Source: Modestobacter sp. VKM Ac-2984
GTDB lineage: Bacteria; Actinomycetota; Actinomycetes; Mycobacteriales; Geodermatophilaceae
Reading direction: 5' to 3'
DNA length: 64,000 nt
NCBI RefSeq assembly: GCF_026967985.1
Contig: NZ_JAPVBJ010000003.1
Location: 495,101-559,100 of the forward strand
Shown here in pieces: positions 1-10,123 of the stretch; the stretch's first letter is position 1; each line of letters starts with the position of its first letter. The notes beneath the pieces were generated by a model that was not told where the DNA came from, did no database searches, and saw only the letters and a list, made by a program, of their open reading frames with translations. The position numbers and the translations under genes were made by a program.

Positions 1-693
1 GTCGACGGGGTCCTGCTCGCTGGTACGCGGTTGTCCGACTCGGCGATCCGCATGCTCTCCAAGCAGAAGCCGGTGATCGTGCTCAACCGGACCATCGTCG
101 ACGTGCCCTCGGTCGTCCCGGACAACGCCCGCGGCATCCGGCTCGCCGTGCAACACCTCGCCGACCTCGGGCACCAGTCGGTCACCTACCTCTCGGGCCC
201 GGAGGCGTCCTGGGCCGATGGCTCGCGATGGCGCGCCGTGCTCGAGTCGGCGACCGCGCTGTCGTTGCGGGCCCGCCGGGTCGGACCGTTCGCCCCGGAC
301 CTGACCGGTGGCACACACGCGGCGGAGGAGCTCTCCGTGCGGCTGCCCTCCGCGGTCATCGCCTTCAACGACCAGCTGGCGATCGGCCTCATCCGTGGCC
401 TCACGGCCCACGGCGTCCGGGTCCCGCGGGACGTCAGCGTGGTCGGCTTCGACAACATCTCCCTCTCCGGCCTGATCACGCCCGGCCTCACCACGGTCGC
501 GGCACCGCTGCACACGGAGGGCGCGACGGCGACCCGTCACCTGATGACGCTGGTGGCCAGCGGGCAGCGGGGGACGATCCTGTCGGCGGTGCTCCCCGTC
601 CGCCTCATCGTCCGCGGGTCCACCGGGCGCCGCGGACGTCGCCGCAGCATCCCCGTGCCCCCGGTGCCGCCGACCACCGACGCCCCGGACTGA
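1..693 (+). CDS. LacI-family transcriptional regulator, C-terminal part (cut by window start)
   Basis: The reading frame is open from base 1, so the N-terminal helix-turn-helix lies outside the window. What remains is the periplasmic-binding-protein-like effector domain of LacI/GalR regulators: VDGVLLAGTRLSDSAIR, the HLADLGHQSVTYLSGP stretch, AFNDQLAIGLIRGL, and the family signature DVSVVGFDNISLSGLITPGL. The C-terminus ends in an Arg/Pro-rich tail. The gene converges on the GH3 gene with a gap of only 4 bases. A sugar-responsive repressor of neighbouring glycoside genes is the natural role (family knowledge); the effector cannot be read from the sequence. The frame also has a TTG at 31, but family alignment shows the coding region continues upstream. 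Confidence 0.93.
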   Translation, partial: VDGVLLAGTRLSDSAIRMLSKQKPVIVLNRTIVDVPSVVPDNARGIRLAVQHLADLGHQSVTYLSGPEASWADGSRWRAVLESATALSLRARRVGPFAPDLTGGTHAAEELSVRLPSAVIAFNDQLAIGLIRGLTAHGVRVPRDVSVVGFDNISLSGLITPGLTTVAAPLHTEGATATRHLMTLVASGQRGTILSAVLPVRLIVRGSTGRRGRRRSIPVPPVPPTTDAPD

Positions 694-697
694 GCGC

Positions 698-2905
698 TCA
701 GGAGTCCTCCGCCGCCGTCCGGCCGGCGCCGAACGCGCGGAGCCGCCCGATGGGGATGGACGCCATCATCCGGACCATGTCCGTGCCGAGCCCCGCGCCG
801 GCGTCCCCGCTGCCGAGGGCGCCGAGCATCGGCGCGACCGCCGCCGCGGCCTCCGGGTCGGCCATGAGCTCGCCGAGCGTCGTCTCCTCCGACACCGGCA
901 ACCGGACCTCCTCGCCCCGGACCTCGACGAGCGCGGTGGCGCGGAGGTCGCGGCTGGAGACGCCGACGTGCACCTCGTACTCGCCGGGCTCCAGGACCCA
1001 GCGCTGCAGCACGGGGTGCCAGTAGGAGAGGTCGCCCCGGCCCAGCAGCACACTCACCGGGCGGCGCTCCCCCGGCTCGAGGGTCACTCCGACGAAGCCC
1101 GTGAGCTCACGCACCGGCCGCTGCACCGCCGACCCGGGGACGCCGACGTAGCACTGCACGACCTCCCGGCCGGCCCGGTCCCCGGTGTTGGTGACGGTCA
1201 CCGTCGCGGTGATCCCCTCCTCGCCGGCGGTGACCTCCAGGCCGGTCACGTCGAAGGTGGTGTAGGACAGACCGTGGCCGAAGGGGAAGGTCACGCCGAG
1301 GTTGCGGGCGTCGTACCAGCGGTGCCCGACGTGCAGCCCCTCGCTGTAGCGGTGGCGGGAGAACTCGCCCGGGAAGTCCAGGTAGGCGGGCACGTCCTGC
1401 AGCTGCAGCGGCACCGTCTCGGCCAGCTTGCCCGCCGGGTTCACCGCACCGACCAGCACGTCGGCCAGCGCCGCTCCCGCTCCCTGGCCCAGCAGCGCGC
1501 CGTCGAGCATCGCCGGCACGACGTCGGCGACCGGCGCCAGCCGGACCACCCCGCCGTGCGACAGCACCAGGACCGTCCGCGGCTGCACGGCCGCGACTTC
1601 GCGGACCAGGTGGACCTGGTCGGCCGGGAGCTCGATGTGCACGCGGTCGAAGCCCTCGGACTCCTGCCGTGCGGCCAGCCCGACGAAGACCACGGCCACC
1701 TGGGCGGCGCCGGCCGCCGCGACGGCCTCGGCACGCAGGGCATCGGCGTCCCCGGAGCCGTCGGTGGTGAACCCGCGGACGAAGGAGACGTCGCCGGTGT
1801 GCCGGTCGCGGAGCTGCTCCACCGGGACGTCCACCTGCGTCGGGGTGACGTGCGAGCTGCCTCCGCCCTGGAAGCGCGGCAGCTCGGCGAACTCGCCGAT
1901 CACCGCGATCGACGCCCCGGGCGCCAGCGGGAGGACCGGAGCACCCCCGACGAGGTCGTTGCGCAGGAGGACGACGCACCGAGCAGCCGCGCGTCGGGCC
2001 AGCTCGTGGTGCCCGTCGACGTCCACGGTCGCGGCACCGCGGCGGCCGGCGACGACCCGGTCGGCCAGTTCCCGCACCTTCCGGCCGCCACGCTGCAGCG
2101 CATCGGCGTCCAGCCGGCCCGCACCGACCGCAGCGACCAGGGCGGCGTCCCCGTCCGGGTCGGGACCGGGCATCTGCAGGTCCAGGCCGGCCGCGACCGC
2201 CGCGACCCGGTCGGCCACCGCACCCCAGTCGCTGACCACGGCGCCGGTGAACCCCCACTCACCACGCAGGACGTCGGTGAGCAACCAGCTGTTCGCGCTG
2301 ACGTACTCGCCGTTGACCTTGTTGTAGCCGGCCATCACGGTCCACGGCTGCGCCTCCTCCACGACGCGCTGGAAGGCCCGCAGGTAGACCTCGCGCAGCG
2401 GTCGTTCGTCGACGTCGGAGCTGGCCCGCATCCGGTCGTGCTCGGCCTCGTTGCCGGCGAAGTGCTTCAGCGACGTGCCGACGCCCGCTCCCTGGACGCC
2501 CCGCACCCAGGCCGCGGCCAGGGTGCCGGTCAGCACCGGGTCCTCGGACCAGTACTCGAAGTTCCGCCCGCCACGCGGGTCACGCTTGATGTTCACCCCG
2601 GGCCCCAGCAGCACCCCGACCCCCTGGGCGTGGGCCTCGCGTCCCAGCGCTGCGCCGACCTCCGCGGCCAGCTCGGGGTCCCACGACTGGGCCAGCCCCA
2701 CCGCGGGCGGGAAGCAGGTCGCCGGCTCGCTGGCGCTCAGGCCCAGGTGGTCGGGGGAACCGACCTGCTTGCGCACCCCGTGCGGCCCGTCGGCCAGCCA
2801 GAACGAGGCGGCACCACCGGTCTCCTCCGTCGTCCAGAACGACGCACCGCTGCCCAGGGCAGCGGCCTCCTCGGGGCTCAACGGGTCACCGGTGGACGCG
2901 GTCAT
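698..2905 (-). CDS. Glycoside hydrolase family 3 beta-glycosidase
   Basis: A 735-residue retaining beta-glycosidase. The GH3 (alpha/beta)8 domain carries the KHFAGNEAEHDR motif and the nucleophile Asp226 in VVSDWGAV. An (alpha/beta)6 sandwich follows, then a C-terminal fibronectin-III-like domain preceded by PFGHGLSYTTFD. I see no signal peptide, so it is probably cytoplasmic and acts on imported oligosaccharides or glycosides. The ATG at 2905 is preferred because GACAGGAG lies 7 bases upstream; an in-frame start at 2965 would add 20 non-conserved residues and lacks a ribosome site. A GGCAAC-N4-GGCAA element lies about 95 bases upstream, shared with other genes here. Substrate (glucoside, xyloside or galactoside) is not decidable from sequence. 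Confidence 0.93.
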   Translation of the reverse strand: MTASTGDPLSPEEAAALGSGASFWTTEETGGAASFWLADGPHGVRKQVGSPDHLGLSASEPATCFPPAVGLAQSWDPELAAEVGAALGREAHAQGVGVLLGPGVNIKRDPRGGRNFEYWSEDPVLTGTLAAAWVRGVQGAGVGTSLKHFAGNEAEHDRMRASSDVDERPLREVYLRAFQRVVEEAQPWTVMAGYNKVNGEYVSANSWLLTDVLRGEWGFTGAVVSDWGAVADRVAAVAAGLDLQMPGPDPDGDAALVAAVGAGRLDADALQRGGRKVRELADRVVAGRRGAATVDVDGHHELARRAAARCVVLLRNDLVGGAPVLPLAPGASIAVIGEFAELPRFQGGGSSHVTPTQVDVPVEQLRDRHTGDVSFVRGFTTDGSGDADALRAEAVAAAGAAQVAVVFVGLAARQESEGFDRVHIELPADQVHLVREVAAVQPRTVLVLSHGGVVRLAPVADVVPAMLDGALLGQGAGAALADVLVGAVNPAGKLAETVPLQLQDVPAYLDFPGEFSRHRYSEGLHVGHRWYDARNLGVTFPFGHGLSYTTFDVTGLEVTAGEEGITATVTVTNTGDRAGREVVQCYVGVPGSAVQRPVRELTGFVGVTLEPGERRPVSVLLGRGDLSYWHPVLQRWVLEPGEYEVHVGVSSRDLRATALVEVRGEEVRLPVSEETTLGELMADPEAAAAVAPMLGALGSGDAGAGLGTDMVRMMASIPIGRLRAFGAGRTAAEDS

Positions 2906-2996
2906 CGGGTGTCTCCTGTCGGCTGGCTCCCGGACGCCGCTGCGGACGTCGTCGGCTCCGGCCATCCCACCAGCGGCGGCGGACGAGGCGACCCCC

Positions 2997-3011
2997 TTGC
3001 CGCTTGTTGCC
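2997..3011 (-). promoter_or_regulatory. Direct-repeat half-site element GGCAAC-N4-GGCAA upstream of GH3
   Basis: On the minus strand the sequence is GGCAACAAGCGGCAA, two half-sites spaced 10 bases apart and pointing toward the GH3 gene about 92 bases away. It is nearly identical to the element before the binding-protein gene at 17437 (GGCAACAAGTGGCAA). It probably belongs to the regulon whose full palindromes are listed below, but the palindromic partner is degenerate here. Confidence 0.45.
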
Positions 3012-3028
3012 GTCGCCGGTGCGCACGG

Positions 3029-4321
<1,293 letters not shown>

Positions 4322-4397
4322 GACGGCACCATGCGCCGCCTGCGACGGCGGTGGCAAGCGTCCCGCGCGGCCCACCGCCGCTGGCCGGGTTCCGGAC

Positions 4398-4422
4398 GGC
4401 AACACGTGGCAACCGGTTCCCA
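4398..4422. promoter_or_regulatory. Composite operator between larA-like gene and uxaC
   Basis: Bases 4407-4422 read TGGCAACCGGTTCCCA, a 16-base palindrome with one mismatch, typical of LacI-family operators. A further half-site GGCAAC begins at 4398, exactly 10 bases before the palindrome's own GGCAAC, giving GGCAACACGTGGCAA. The site is 30 bases upstream of the uxaC start and 77 bases upstream of the divergent larA-like gene, so one repressor could control both. Confidence 0.7.
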
Positions 4423-4451
4423 GACAGTGATCCGTTGCACACCATGAGCAC

Positions 4452-5867
4452 ATGTCCGCCCCCGCCCTCGACCGGCACCCGGACCGGCTCTTCCCCGCAG
4501 ACCCCGGCACCCGGGCGATCGCCCGGACCTTGTACGAGGCGGTCCGCGACCTGCCGATCCTCTCGCCGCACGGCCACGTGGACCCCCGCGCGCTGGCCGA
4601 CGACGTCCCCTTCACGGACCCGGCCGCGCTCTTCGTCACCCCGGACCACTACGTCACCCGCCTGCTGCACGCCGGCGGCGTCCCGCTGTCCGCGCTCGGG
4701 ATCGGCCGCGGGACGCTGCCAGAGGCGGAGGCCCGGCAGGTGTGGCGGCTGCTCTGCGAGCACTGGCCGGCCCTGGCGGGCACCCCGACCCGCTACTGGC
4801 TGGAGTCGGAGCTCGCCGAGGTGTTCGACGTGACCGTCCGTCCCTCCGTGGCGACGGCGGACTCGATCTACGACCAGGTGGCCGAGCGGCTGACCAAGGA
4901 CGCCTACCGTCCGCGGGCGCTGTTCGAGCGCTTCGGCATCGAGGTGCTGGCGACCACCGACGACCCCTGCGACGACCTGTCCGCCCACGCCGAGCTGGCC
5001 GCCGACCCGGCGTTCGCGGGCCGGGTCGTCCCGACCTTCCGACCCGACCGGTACCTGGAGGCGGCGGCCCCCGGCTGGGCCGACGCGGTGGCCCGGCTGG
5101 GCGCGGTCAGCGGCATCGACACCGGCAGCTACGCCGGCTGGGTCGAGGCCATGGAGCAGCGCCGGGCACACTTCCGTGTGCACGGCGCGACCTCGGCCGA
5201 CCACAGCCACGAGGACGTCGGCACCGAGCCGCTGTCCGCAGCCGAGGCGGAGCGGGTCTACCGGGCGGCCCTGGCCGGGACGGCGTCACCCGGCGAGGGC
5301 GTCGCGCTGCGCCGGCACATGCTGTTCGAGATGGCCCGGATGTCCTGCGACGACGGCCTGGTGATGACCATCCACCCGGGGGTGCGCCGCAACCACCACG
5401 GCCCCACCCTCTCCGACTTCGGCCCGGACACCGGCCACGACATCCCGCTGCGCGCCGACTTCACCGACCCGCTGCGGCCGCTGCTGGAGCGCTTCGGCGT
5501 CCACCCGGGCTTCCACCTCGTCCTCTTCACGCTCGACGAGACGGCGTTCTCCCGCGAGCTGGGTCCGCTGGCCGGCTTCTACCCGTCGGTCTACGTCGGC
5601 GCGCCCTGGTGGTTCCTCGACGCGCCGGACGCCGTCCGCCGGTTCCGGGGGGCGGTGACCGAGTCCGCCGGCTTCCGGCGGACGTCGGGCTTCATCGACG
5701 ACACCCGCGCCTTCTGCTCGATCCCGGCCCGGCACGACATGTCCCGGCGCCTGGACTGCGGCTACCTGGCCCGGCTCGTCGCCGAGCACCGACTGCCGGA
5801 GGACGAGGCTCGGGAGATCGCCGTCGACCTCGTCGACCGGCGCCCACGGGAGGTCTTCAAGCTGTGA
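4452..5867 (+). CDS. uxaC: Uronate isomerase (glucuronate/galacturonate isomerase)
   Basis: A 471-residue UxaC of the amidohydrolase superfamily, which isomerises D-glucuronate to D-fructuronate (and D-galacturonate to D-tagaturonate). The N-terminal metal-binding motif LSPHGHVDP has His40 and His42. The C-terminal half keeps family stretches such as MTIHPGVRRNHH, FPFFYP-like AGFYPSVYVGAPWWF and the RHDMSRRLDCGYLA ending. Length matches the family (about 470). First gene of an operon with a downstream reductase and kinase; its TGA overlaps the GTG of the next gene (GTGA), implying translational coupling. Confidence 0.97.
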   Translation: MSAPALDRHPDRLFPADPGTRAIARTLYEAVRDLPILSPHGHVDPRALADDVPFTDPAALFVTPDHYVTRLLHAGGVPLSALGIGRGTLPEAEARQVWRLLCEHWPALAGTPTRYWLESELAEVFDVTVRPSVATADSIYDQVAERLTKDAYRPRALFERFGIEVLATTDDPCDDLSAHAELAADPAFAGRVVPTFRPDRYLEAAAPGWADAVARLGAVSGIDTGSYAGWVEAMEQRRAHFRVHGATSADHSHEDVGTEPLSAAEAERVYRAALAGTASPGEGVALRRHMLFEMARMSCDDGLVMTIHPGVRRNHHGPTLSDFGPDTGHDIPLRADFTDPLRPLLERFGVHPGFHLVLFTLDETAFSRELGPLAGFYPSVYVGAPWWFLDAPDAVRRFRGAVTESAGFRRTSGFIDDTRAFCSIPARHDMSRRLDCGYLARLVAEHRLPEDEAREIAVDLVDRRPREVFKL

Positions 5868-7231
5868 CGGCCACCCCGCTGCGCCGTGGACCCGGCGCGC
5901 CGCCCCCGGTGCGCGCCGTCCACCTCGGACTGGGCAGCTTCTTCCGCGCCCATCAGGCCTGGTACACCGACCGCGCCGCCGAGCCGTGGGGCATCGCGGC
6001 CTTCACCGGTCGGCGGCCCGACCTGGCCACGGCGCTCACCACGCAGGACGGGCTCTACACGCTCGTCACCCGCGGCCCGGACGGCGACCGGTTCGACGTC
6101 GTGCGGTCGGTGGTCCGCGCCCACGCCGCCGCGGACTCCGACGCGTGGCTGACGCTGCTCGCCGACCCGGCGGTCCGGGTGCTCACCACCACGGTCACCG
6201 AGGCCGGCTACCACCGGCGGCCGGCCGGCGGCCTGGACACCGACCACCCGCAGGTCGCCGCCGACCTCGCCGCGCTGCGCCGGGACCCCCGGGCCCCGGT
6301 GGGCTCGGTGCCCGCGCGGATCGTCGCCGGCCTGCTGGCCCGACGGGCTGCCGACGCGGGGCCGCTGGCTCTCGTCCCCTGTGACAACCTCCCCGACAAC
6401 GGCGCCGCCCTCTCCGAGGTCGTGCTCGCCCTCGCCGCGGCCGTGGACCCGACCCTGCCCGACTGGATCGGTGCCCAGGTGACGACGGCGACCACCATGG
6501 TCGACCGGATCACCCCCGAGCCCACCGCCGCCGACCGGGACACGGTCCGCGCGGCCACCGGCACCGAGGACCTCGCGCCGGTGGTCACCGAGCCCTTCAG
6601 CGAGTGGGTCGTCTCCGGCCGGTTCCCCGGCGGGCGGCCGGCCTGGGAGGACGCGGGGGCCGTGCTGACCGACGACGTCGCCCCGTTCGAGCAGCGCAAG
6701 CTGTGGCTGCTCAACGGTGCGCACTCGCTGCTCGCGTACGTGGGCTCCGTGCGCGGGCACGCCACGGTGGCCGAGGCGGTCGCCGACCACCGGTGCCTCG
6801 CGCTGCTGCACGGCTGGTGGGACGTGTGCACGCCCCACCTGAGCGTCTCTCCCGATGAGGTCGCGGCCTACTGCGCCGCGCTCGTCCAGCGGTTCGCCAA
6901 CCCGCGGATCCGGCACTCGCTCGCCCAGATCGCCACGGACGGCTCGCAGAAGCTGCCGGTCCGGTTCCTGCCGGTCCTCCGGTGGGAACGGACCGCCGGG
7001 CGCCTTCCCGAGCCTGCCGTGACGGTGCTGGCAGCGTGGCTGCTGCACCTGCAGGGCGCCGGGGCGCCGGTCAAGGACGTCCGCGCCGACGAGCTCCGCG
7101 CCCTGGCCGCAGGCGAGCCCGCGGAGGTCGCGCCCCGGGTGCTGTCCGCGCTCGATCCCGCGCTGGCCGATGACCAGGAACTGGTCCGTGCGGTGCGGGA
7201 CCGGGCGGCCGAGCTGTCGGGCCGGCGGTGA
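5864..7231 (+). CDS. uxuB: Mannitol-dehydrogenase-family reductase, likely D-fructuronate reductase (mannonate oxidoreductase)
   Basis: A 455-residue polyol-specific long-chain dehydrogenase. The NAD-binding Rossmann motif is VHLGLGSFFRAHQAWY at residues 15-30; TVTEAGYH, PCDNLPDNG and the catalytic Lys279 in KLWLLNGAHS are family signatures. In this family the choice between mannitol, arabinitol and uronate substrates is set by context. Coupling to uxaC (GTGA overlap) makes D-fructuronate to D-mannonate reduction the best reading. The next gene again begins on a GTGA overlap. Tagaturonate reduction is the main alternative. Confidence 0.9.
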   Translation: MTATPLRRGPGAPPPVRAVHLGLGSFFRAHQAWYTDRAAEPWGIAAFTGRRPDLATALTTQDGLYTLVTRGPDGDRFDVVRSVVRAHAAADSDAWLTLLADPAVRVLTTTVTEAGYHRRPAGGLDTDHPQVAADLAALRRDPRAPVGSVPARIVAGLLARRAADAGPLALVPCDNLPDNGAALSEVVLALAAAVDPTLPDWIGAQVTTATTMVDRITPEPTAADRDTVRAATGTEDLAPVVTEPFSEWVVSGRFPGGRPAWEDAGAVLTDDVAPFEQRKLWLLNGAHSLLAYVGSVRGHATVAEAVADHRCLALLHGWWDVCTPHLSVSPDEVAAYCAALVQRFANPRIRHSLAQIATDGSQKLPVRFLPVLRWERTAGRLPEPAVTVLAAWLLHLQGAGAPVKDVRADELRALAAGEPAEVAPRVLSALDPALADDQELVRAVRDRAAELSGRR

Positions 7232-8775
7232 CGCCAGGCACCCCAGGCGGTGCCAGCGGCCCTCCGGGTGACGTCATCATCGGCCTGGACGTCGGCACGA
7301 CGGCGGCCAAGGCCGTGGCCTTCTCCCCCGGCAGCGGCTGGCAGGCCACGGCGCTGCGCGAGTACCCGCTCTCCGAGCCGCGGGCCGGCTGGCAGGTGCA
7401 GGACCCCGACGCCATCGTGGCCGGCGTGCTCGGGGCGCTGAAGGAGTGCATCGCCGCCACGGCGGGGGCTCCGGTGACCGCCGTGTCGGTCGGCACGGCG
7501 ATGCACGGGCTGATCGCGCTGGACCGGCACCACCGCCCGCTCACACCGCTGGTGACCTGGGCGGACGCGCGGGCGACCGCCCAGGCGCAGGCGCTCCGGG
7601 AGTCCGGCCGCGCGACGGAGCTGCAGCGGGTCACCGGCACGCCGGTGCACCCCATGTCCCCGCTGACCAAGCTCATGTGGTTCGCCGAGCACGACCCGGG
7701 GACCTGCGCGGCCGCCCGCTGGTGGGTGGGGCTCAAGGAGTACGTGCTGCTGGCGCTGACCGACTGCCTGGTGACCGAGCTGTCCTCGGCCTCGGGCACG
7801 GGGCTGCTCGACCTGGCTGCCGGTGACTGGCACCCCGACGCCCTGGGGCTGGCGTCGGTGGGCGCGGAGCAGCTGGCCGAGGTGCTGCCCACCACCGCCA
7901 TCCTCAGCTCCTCCCCCGCTGCCGCCGACCGCACCGGCCTGCGCCCCGGGACCCCGGTCGTCGTCGGGGCCGCGGACGGGCCGCTGGGCAACCTCGGCAC
8001 CGGCGCGATGCGGCCGGGCACCGCGGGTCTGAACCTCGGCACCAGCGGTGCCGTGCGCACCGTCGTCGACCGGCCGACGACCGATCCGGCGGGCCGCCTG
8101 TTCTGCTACGCCCTGACCGCCGACCACTGGGTGACCGGCGGCGCCCTCAGCAACGGCGCGCACGTGGTCCGGTGGGCGGGCTCGGCGCTGGCGCCGGACC
8201 TCACCGGCCCGGACGGGGACGACGAGGCCCTGCTCGAGCTGGCCGCGCAGGCACCGGCCGGCAGCGACGGGCTCGTCATGATCCCCTACCTGGTCGCCGA
8301 GCGGGCGCCGCTGTGGGACCCGGACATCCCCGGCGCCTACCTGGGGCTGCGCCGGGGGCACAGCCGGGCCCACCTGGTCCGCGCCGCCGTGGAGGGCGTG
8401 GCCACCCAGCTGGCGGTGGTGCTGGACGTCCTGGACGCGGTCGCCCCGATCACCACGGTCCGGGTGACCGGCGGCGCCTTCCGCTCGCCGCTGTGGCGCA
8501 GCACGGTCGCCGCCGCCCTGGGACGTCCGGTCCACGTCGGGTCCGATGCCGGCGGCGGTGCGCTCGGCGCGGCCGCGCTGGCGCTGTACGCCCTGGGCCA
8601 GAGTGCCCACCTCGAGGACGCGCCCGCCCTCCTCGCCCCTCCGGAGGACGAGCCACCGCCGGTGGAGGCCACGGCCGACCACGTCGCCGTCCTCGCCGAC
8701 CTGCGCACCCGCCTCCCCGCACTGGTCGAGGGCCTCGGCCGGGTGGCCGCGGCCTCGGCCGCGGGCCCGCGCTGA
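7228..8775 (+). CDS. gntK: FGGY-family carbohydrate kinase, gluconokinase type
   Basis: A 515-residue FGGY kinase of the actin-like ATPase fold. The N-terminal phosphate loop is IIGLDVGTTAAKAVAF. The stretches SVGTAMHGLIALD, TPLVTWADARA and TGTPVHPMSPLTKLMWF are typical of the Gram-positive gluconokinase branch rather than xylulokinase or glycerol kinase. Product would be 6-phosphogluconate. It ends the uxaC-uxuB-kinase operon, started by a GTG overlapping the previous TGA, and stops 13 bases before the converging transporter gene. A gluconate kinase makes sense behind UxaC/UxuB only if mannonate is turned into gluconate, which points to the divergent LarA-type gene. Xylulokinase or another sugar-acid kinase remains possible. 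Confidence 0.88.
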   Translation: MTPGTPGGASGPPGDVIIGLDVGTTAAKAVAFSPGSGWQATALREYPLSEPRAGWQVQDPDAIVAGVLGALKECIAATAGAPVTAVSVGTAMHGLIALDRHHRPLTPLVTWADARATAQAQALRESGRATELQRVTGTPVHPMSPLTKLMWFAEHDPGTCAAARWWVGLKEYVLLALTDCLVTELSSASGTGLLDLAAGDWHPDALGLASVGAEQLAEVLPTTAILSSSPAAADRTGLRPGTPVVVGAADGPLGNLGTGAMRPGTAGLNLGTSGAVRTVVDRPTTDPAGRLFCYALTADHWVTGGALSNGAHVVRWAGSALAPDLTGPDGDDEALLELAAQAPAGSDGLVMIPYLVAERAPLWDPDIPGAYLGLRRGHSRAHLVRAAVEGVATQLAVVLDVLDAVAPITTVRVTGGAFRSPLWRSTVAAALGRPVHVGSDAGGGALGAAALALYALGQSAHLEDAPALLAPPEDEPPPVEATADHVAVLADLRTRLPALVEGLGRVAAASAAGPR

Positions 8776-8788
8776 GGGTCACCCGGGC

Positions 8789-10123
8789 TCAGCGGACGCC
8801 GCGCACCCGGAGCCCGATGACCAGTCCGCCGATCAGAGCCAGCCCGGCGGCCAGCAGGTAGAGCAGGGTGTAGTTGGCCCCGCCGGCCGTGGCGCCGATG
8901 GTGATGACGACCGGCGAGAGGAACGGCGCCAGGCTGCTGGGCACCCGCTGGCTGAAGGTGAAGATCGCCATGTACCGCCCGGCGGCGGTGTCCCGCTCGG
9001 GGAGCACGTCGAGCACGATCGCCTGGTTCACTGCGGCGAACACGGCGATGCCCGTGGAGGTGAGGGCGGTGCCGGTGAGCAGGGTGGCGAAGGAGGAGGC
9101 GAAGGCCAGCACGGTCGCACCGGAGGCCAGGATCACGGTGGCGCCGACGACGAAGGGCCGGCGGCGGCCCAGCCGATCGGACAGCCAGCCCGCGCCGAGG
9201 GATCCCACGAAGCTGCCCACGATGCCCACCGACGCGGTCACCGCGACGAACCCGGCCACCTCCGCGAGGCCCACGTCCAGCCGTGCGGCGTAGAAGTAGG
9301 TGCTGAACGTGGTGGTCAGCGAGACGCCCAGGAACACCGAGAAGCGGCCGAGCCAGTTCCACGCGAAGTCCGGATGCGCCCGGGGACTGAACGTGAAGGA
9401 GCGCAGCAGCCCGCCGAGGGTCAGGCTGCCGGGCAGCGGGAGCTCCCGGGAGTCCTCCTCCCTCCGCAACACCAGGAACGGCAGCACGAACGCCGCGCCG
9501 GTCAGCCCGGGCAGCAGGAACAGCAGCGGGCCGTCGATCGACACCGTGCCGGCGAGGAGGATGCCGACGACCGCGGCGAGCTGGGAGGTGAACCCGGTGT
9601 ACCCGGCGAGCTTGCCGCGCTGGCGGGGCAGGAGGTGGTCGGCCTGCATGTTGGTCAGGGCGCCGTTCGCCGTGCTCCAGCCGAGGCTGGTCATCACCCA
9701 GCCCGCGGTCAGCACCGCCAGGCCGTCCGCCACGGACATGGTCACGATGCCGGCCAGGCCGACCGTGGTCCCGGCGAGCAGCCAGGGACGGCGCCGGCCC
9801 AGCCGTGTGCGGGTTCGGTCGCTGAGCGTCCCGAGCACCGGGGCGGCGAGCAGCGAGACGACCGAGCCACCGCCGAGGACGAACCCCAGCACCTCGGGCT
9901 GCCCTGGGGCCAGCTGCTGCACCCGGACGGCCAGGGAGTAGGCCATCGGCGCGAGCAGGGCCATCGAGGAGCCGAAGCCGGCCAGCACCAGCAGCACCAG
10001 GCGTGCCCGGGCCAGGCCGGCCGGCTGCCGGGGCCCCGCCGGCGGGGTGGCCGGGACGGCGGTGATCTGCGGCGAACCGCCGGCCACCGGCACGACCGGG
10101 TCCCCGCCGGCGGGGACGGTCAC
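8789..10123 (-). CDS. MFS transporter, probable glucuronide/glycoside permease
   Basis: A 444-residue major facilitator protein with about 12 hydrophobic segments after a Pro/Gly-rich cytoplasmic N-terminus. Between the early helices is the MFS loop LGTLSDRTRTRLGRRRPW, and a second related loop GWLSDRLGRRRPFVVG occurs near the middle. The GTG start at 10123 overlaps the stop of the beta-glucuronidase gene (GTGA), so the two are translationally coupled. By analogy with the E. coli uidA-gusB pair, uptake of glucuronides is the likely job, though the protein itself does not prove this. Confidence 0.85.
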   Translation of the reverse strand: MTVPAGGDPVVPVAGGSPQITAVPATPPAGPRQPAGLARARLVLLVLAGFGSSMALLAPMAYSLAVRVQQLAPGQPEVLGFVLGGGSVVSLLAAPVLGTLSDRTRTRLGRRRPWLLAGTTVGLAGIVTMSVADGLAVLTAGWVMTSLGWSTANGALTNMQADHLLPRQRGKLAGYTGFTSQLAAVVGILLAGTVSIDGPLLFLLPGLTGAAFVLPFLVLRREEDSRELPLPGSLTLGGLLRSFTFSPRAHPDFAWNWLGRFSVFLGVSLTTTFSTYFYAARLDVGLAEVAGFVAVTASVGIVGSFVGSLGAGWLSDRLGRRRPFVVGATVILASGATVLAFASSFATLLTGTALTSTGIAVFAAVNQAIVLDVLPERDTAAGRYMAIFTFSQRVPSSLAPFLSPVVITIGATAGGANYTLLYLLAAGLALIGGLVIGLRVRGVR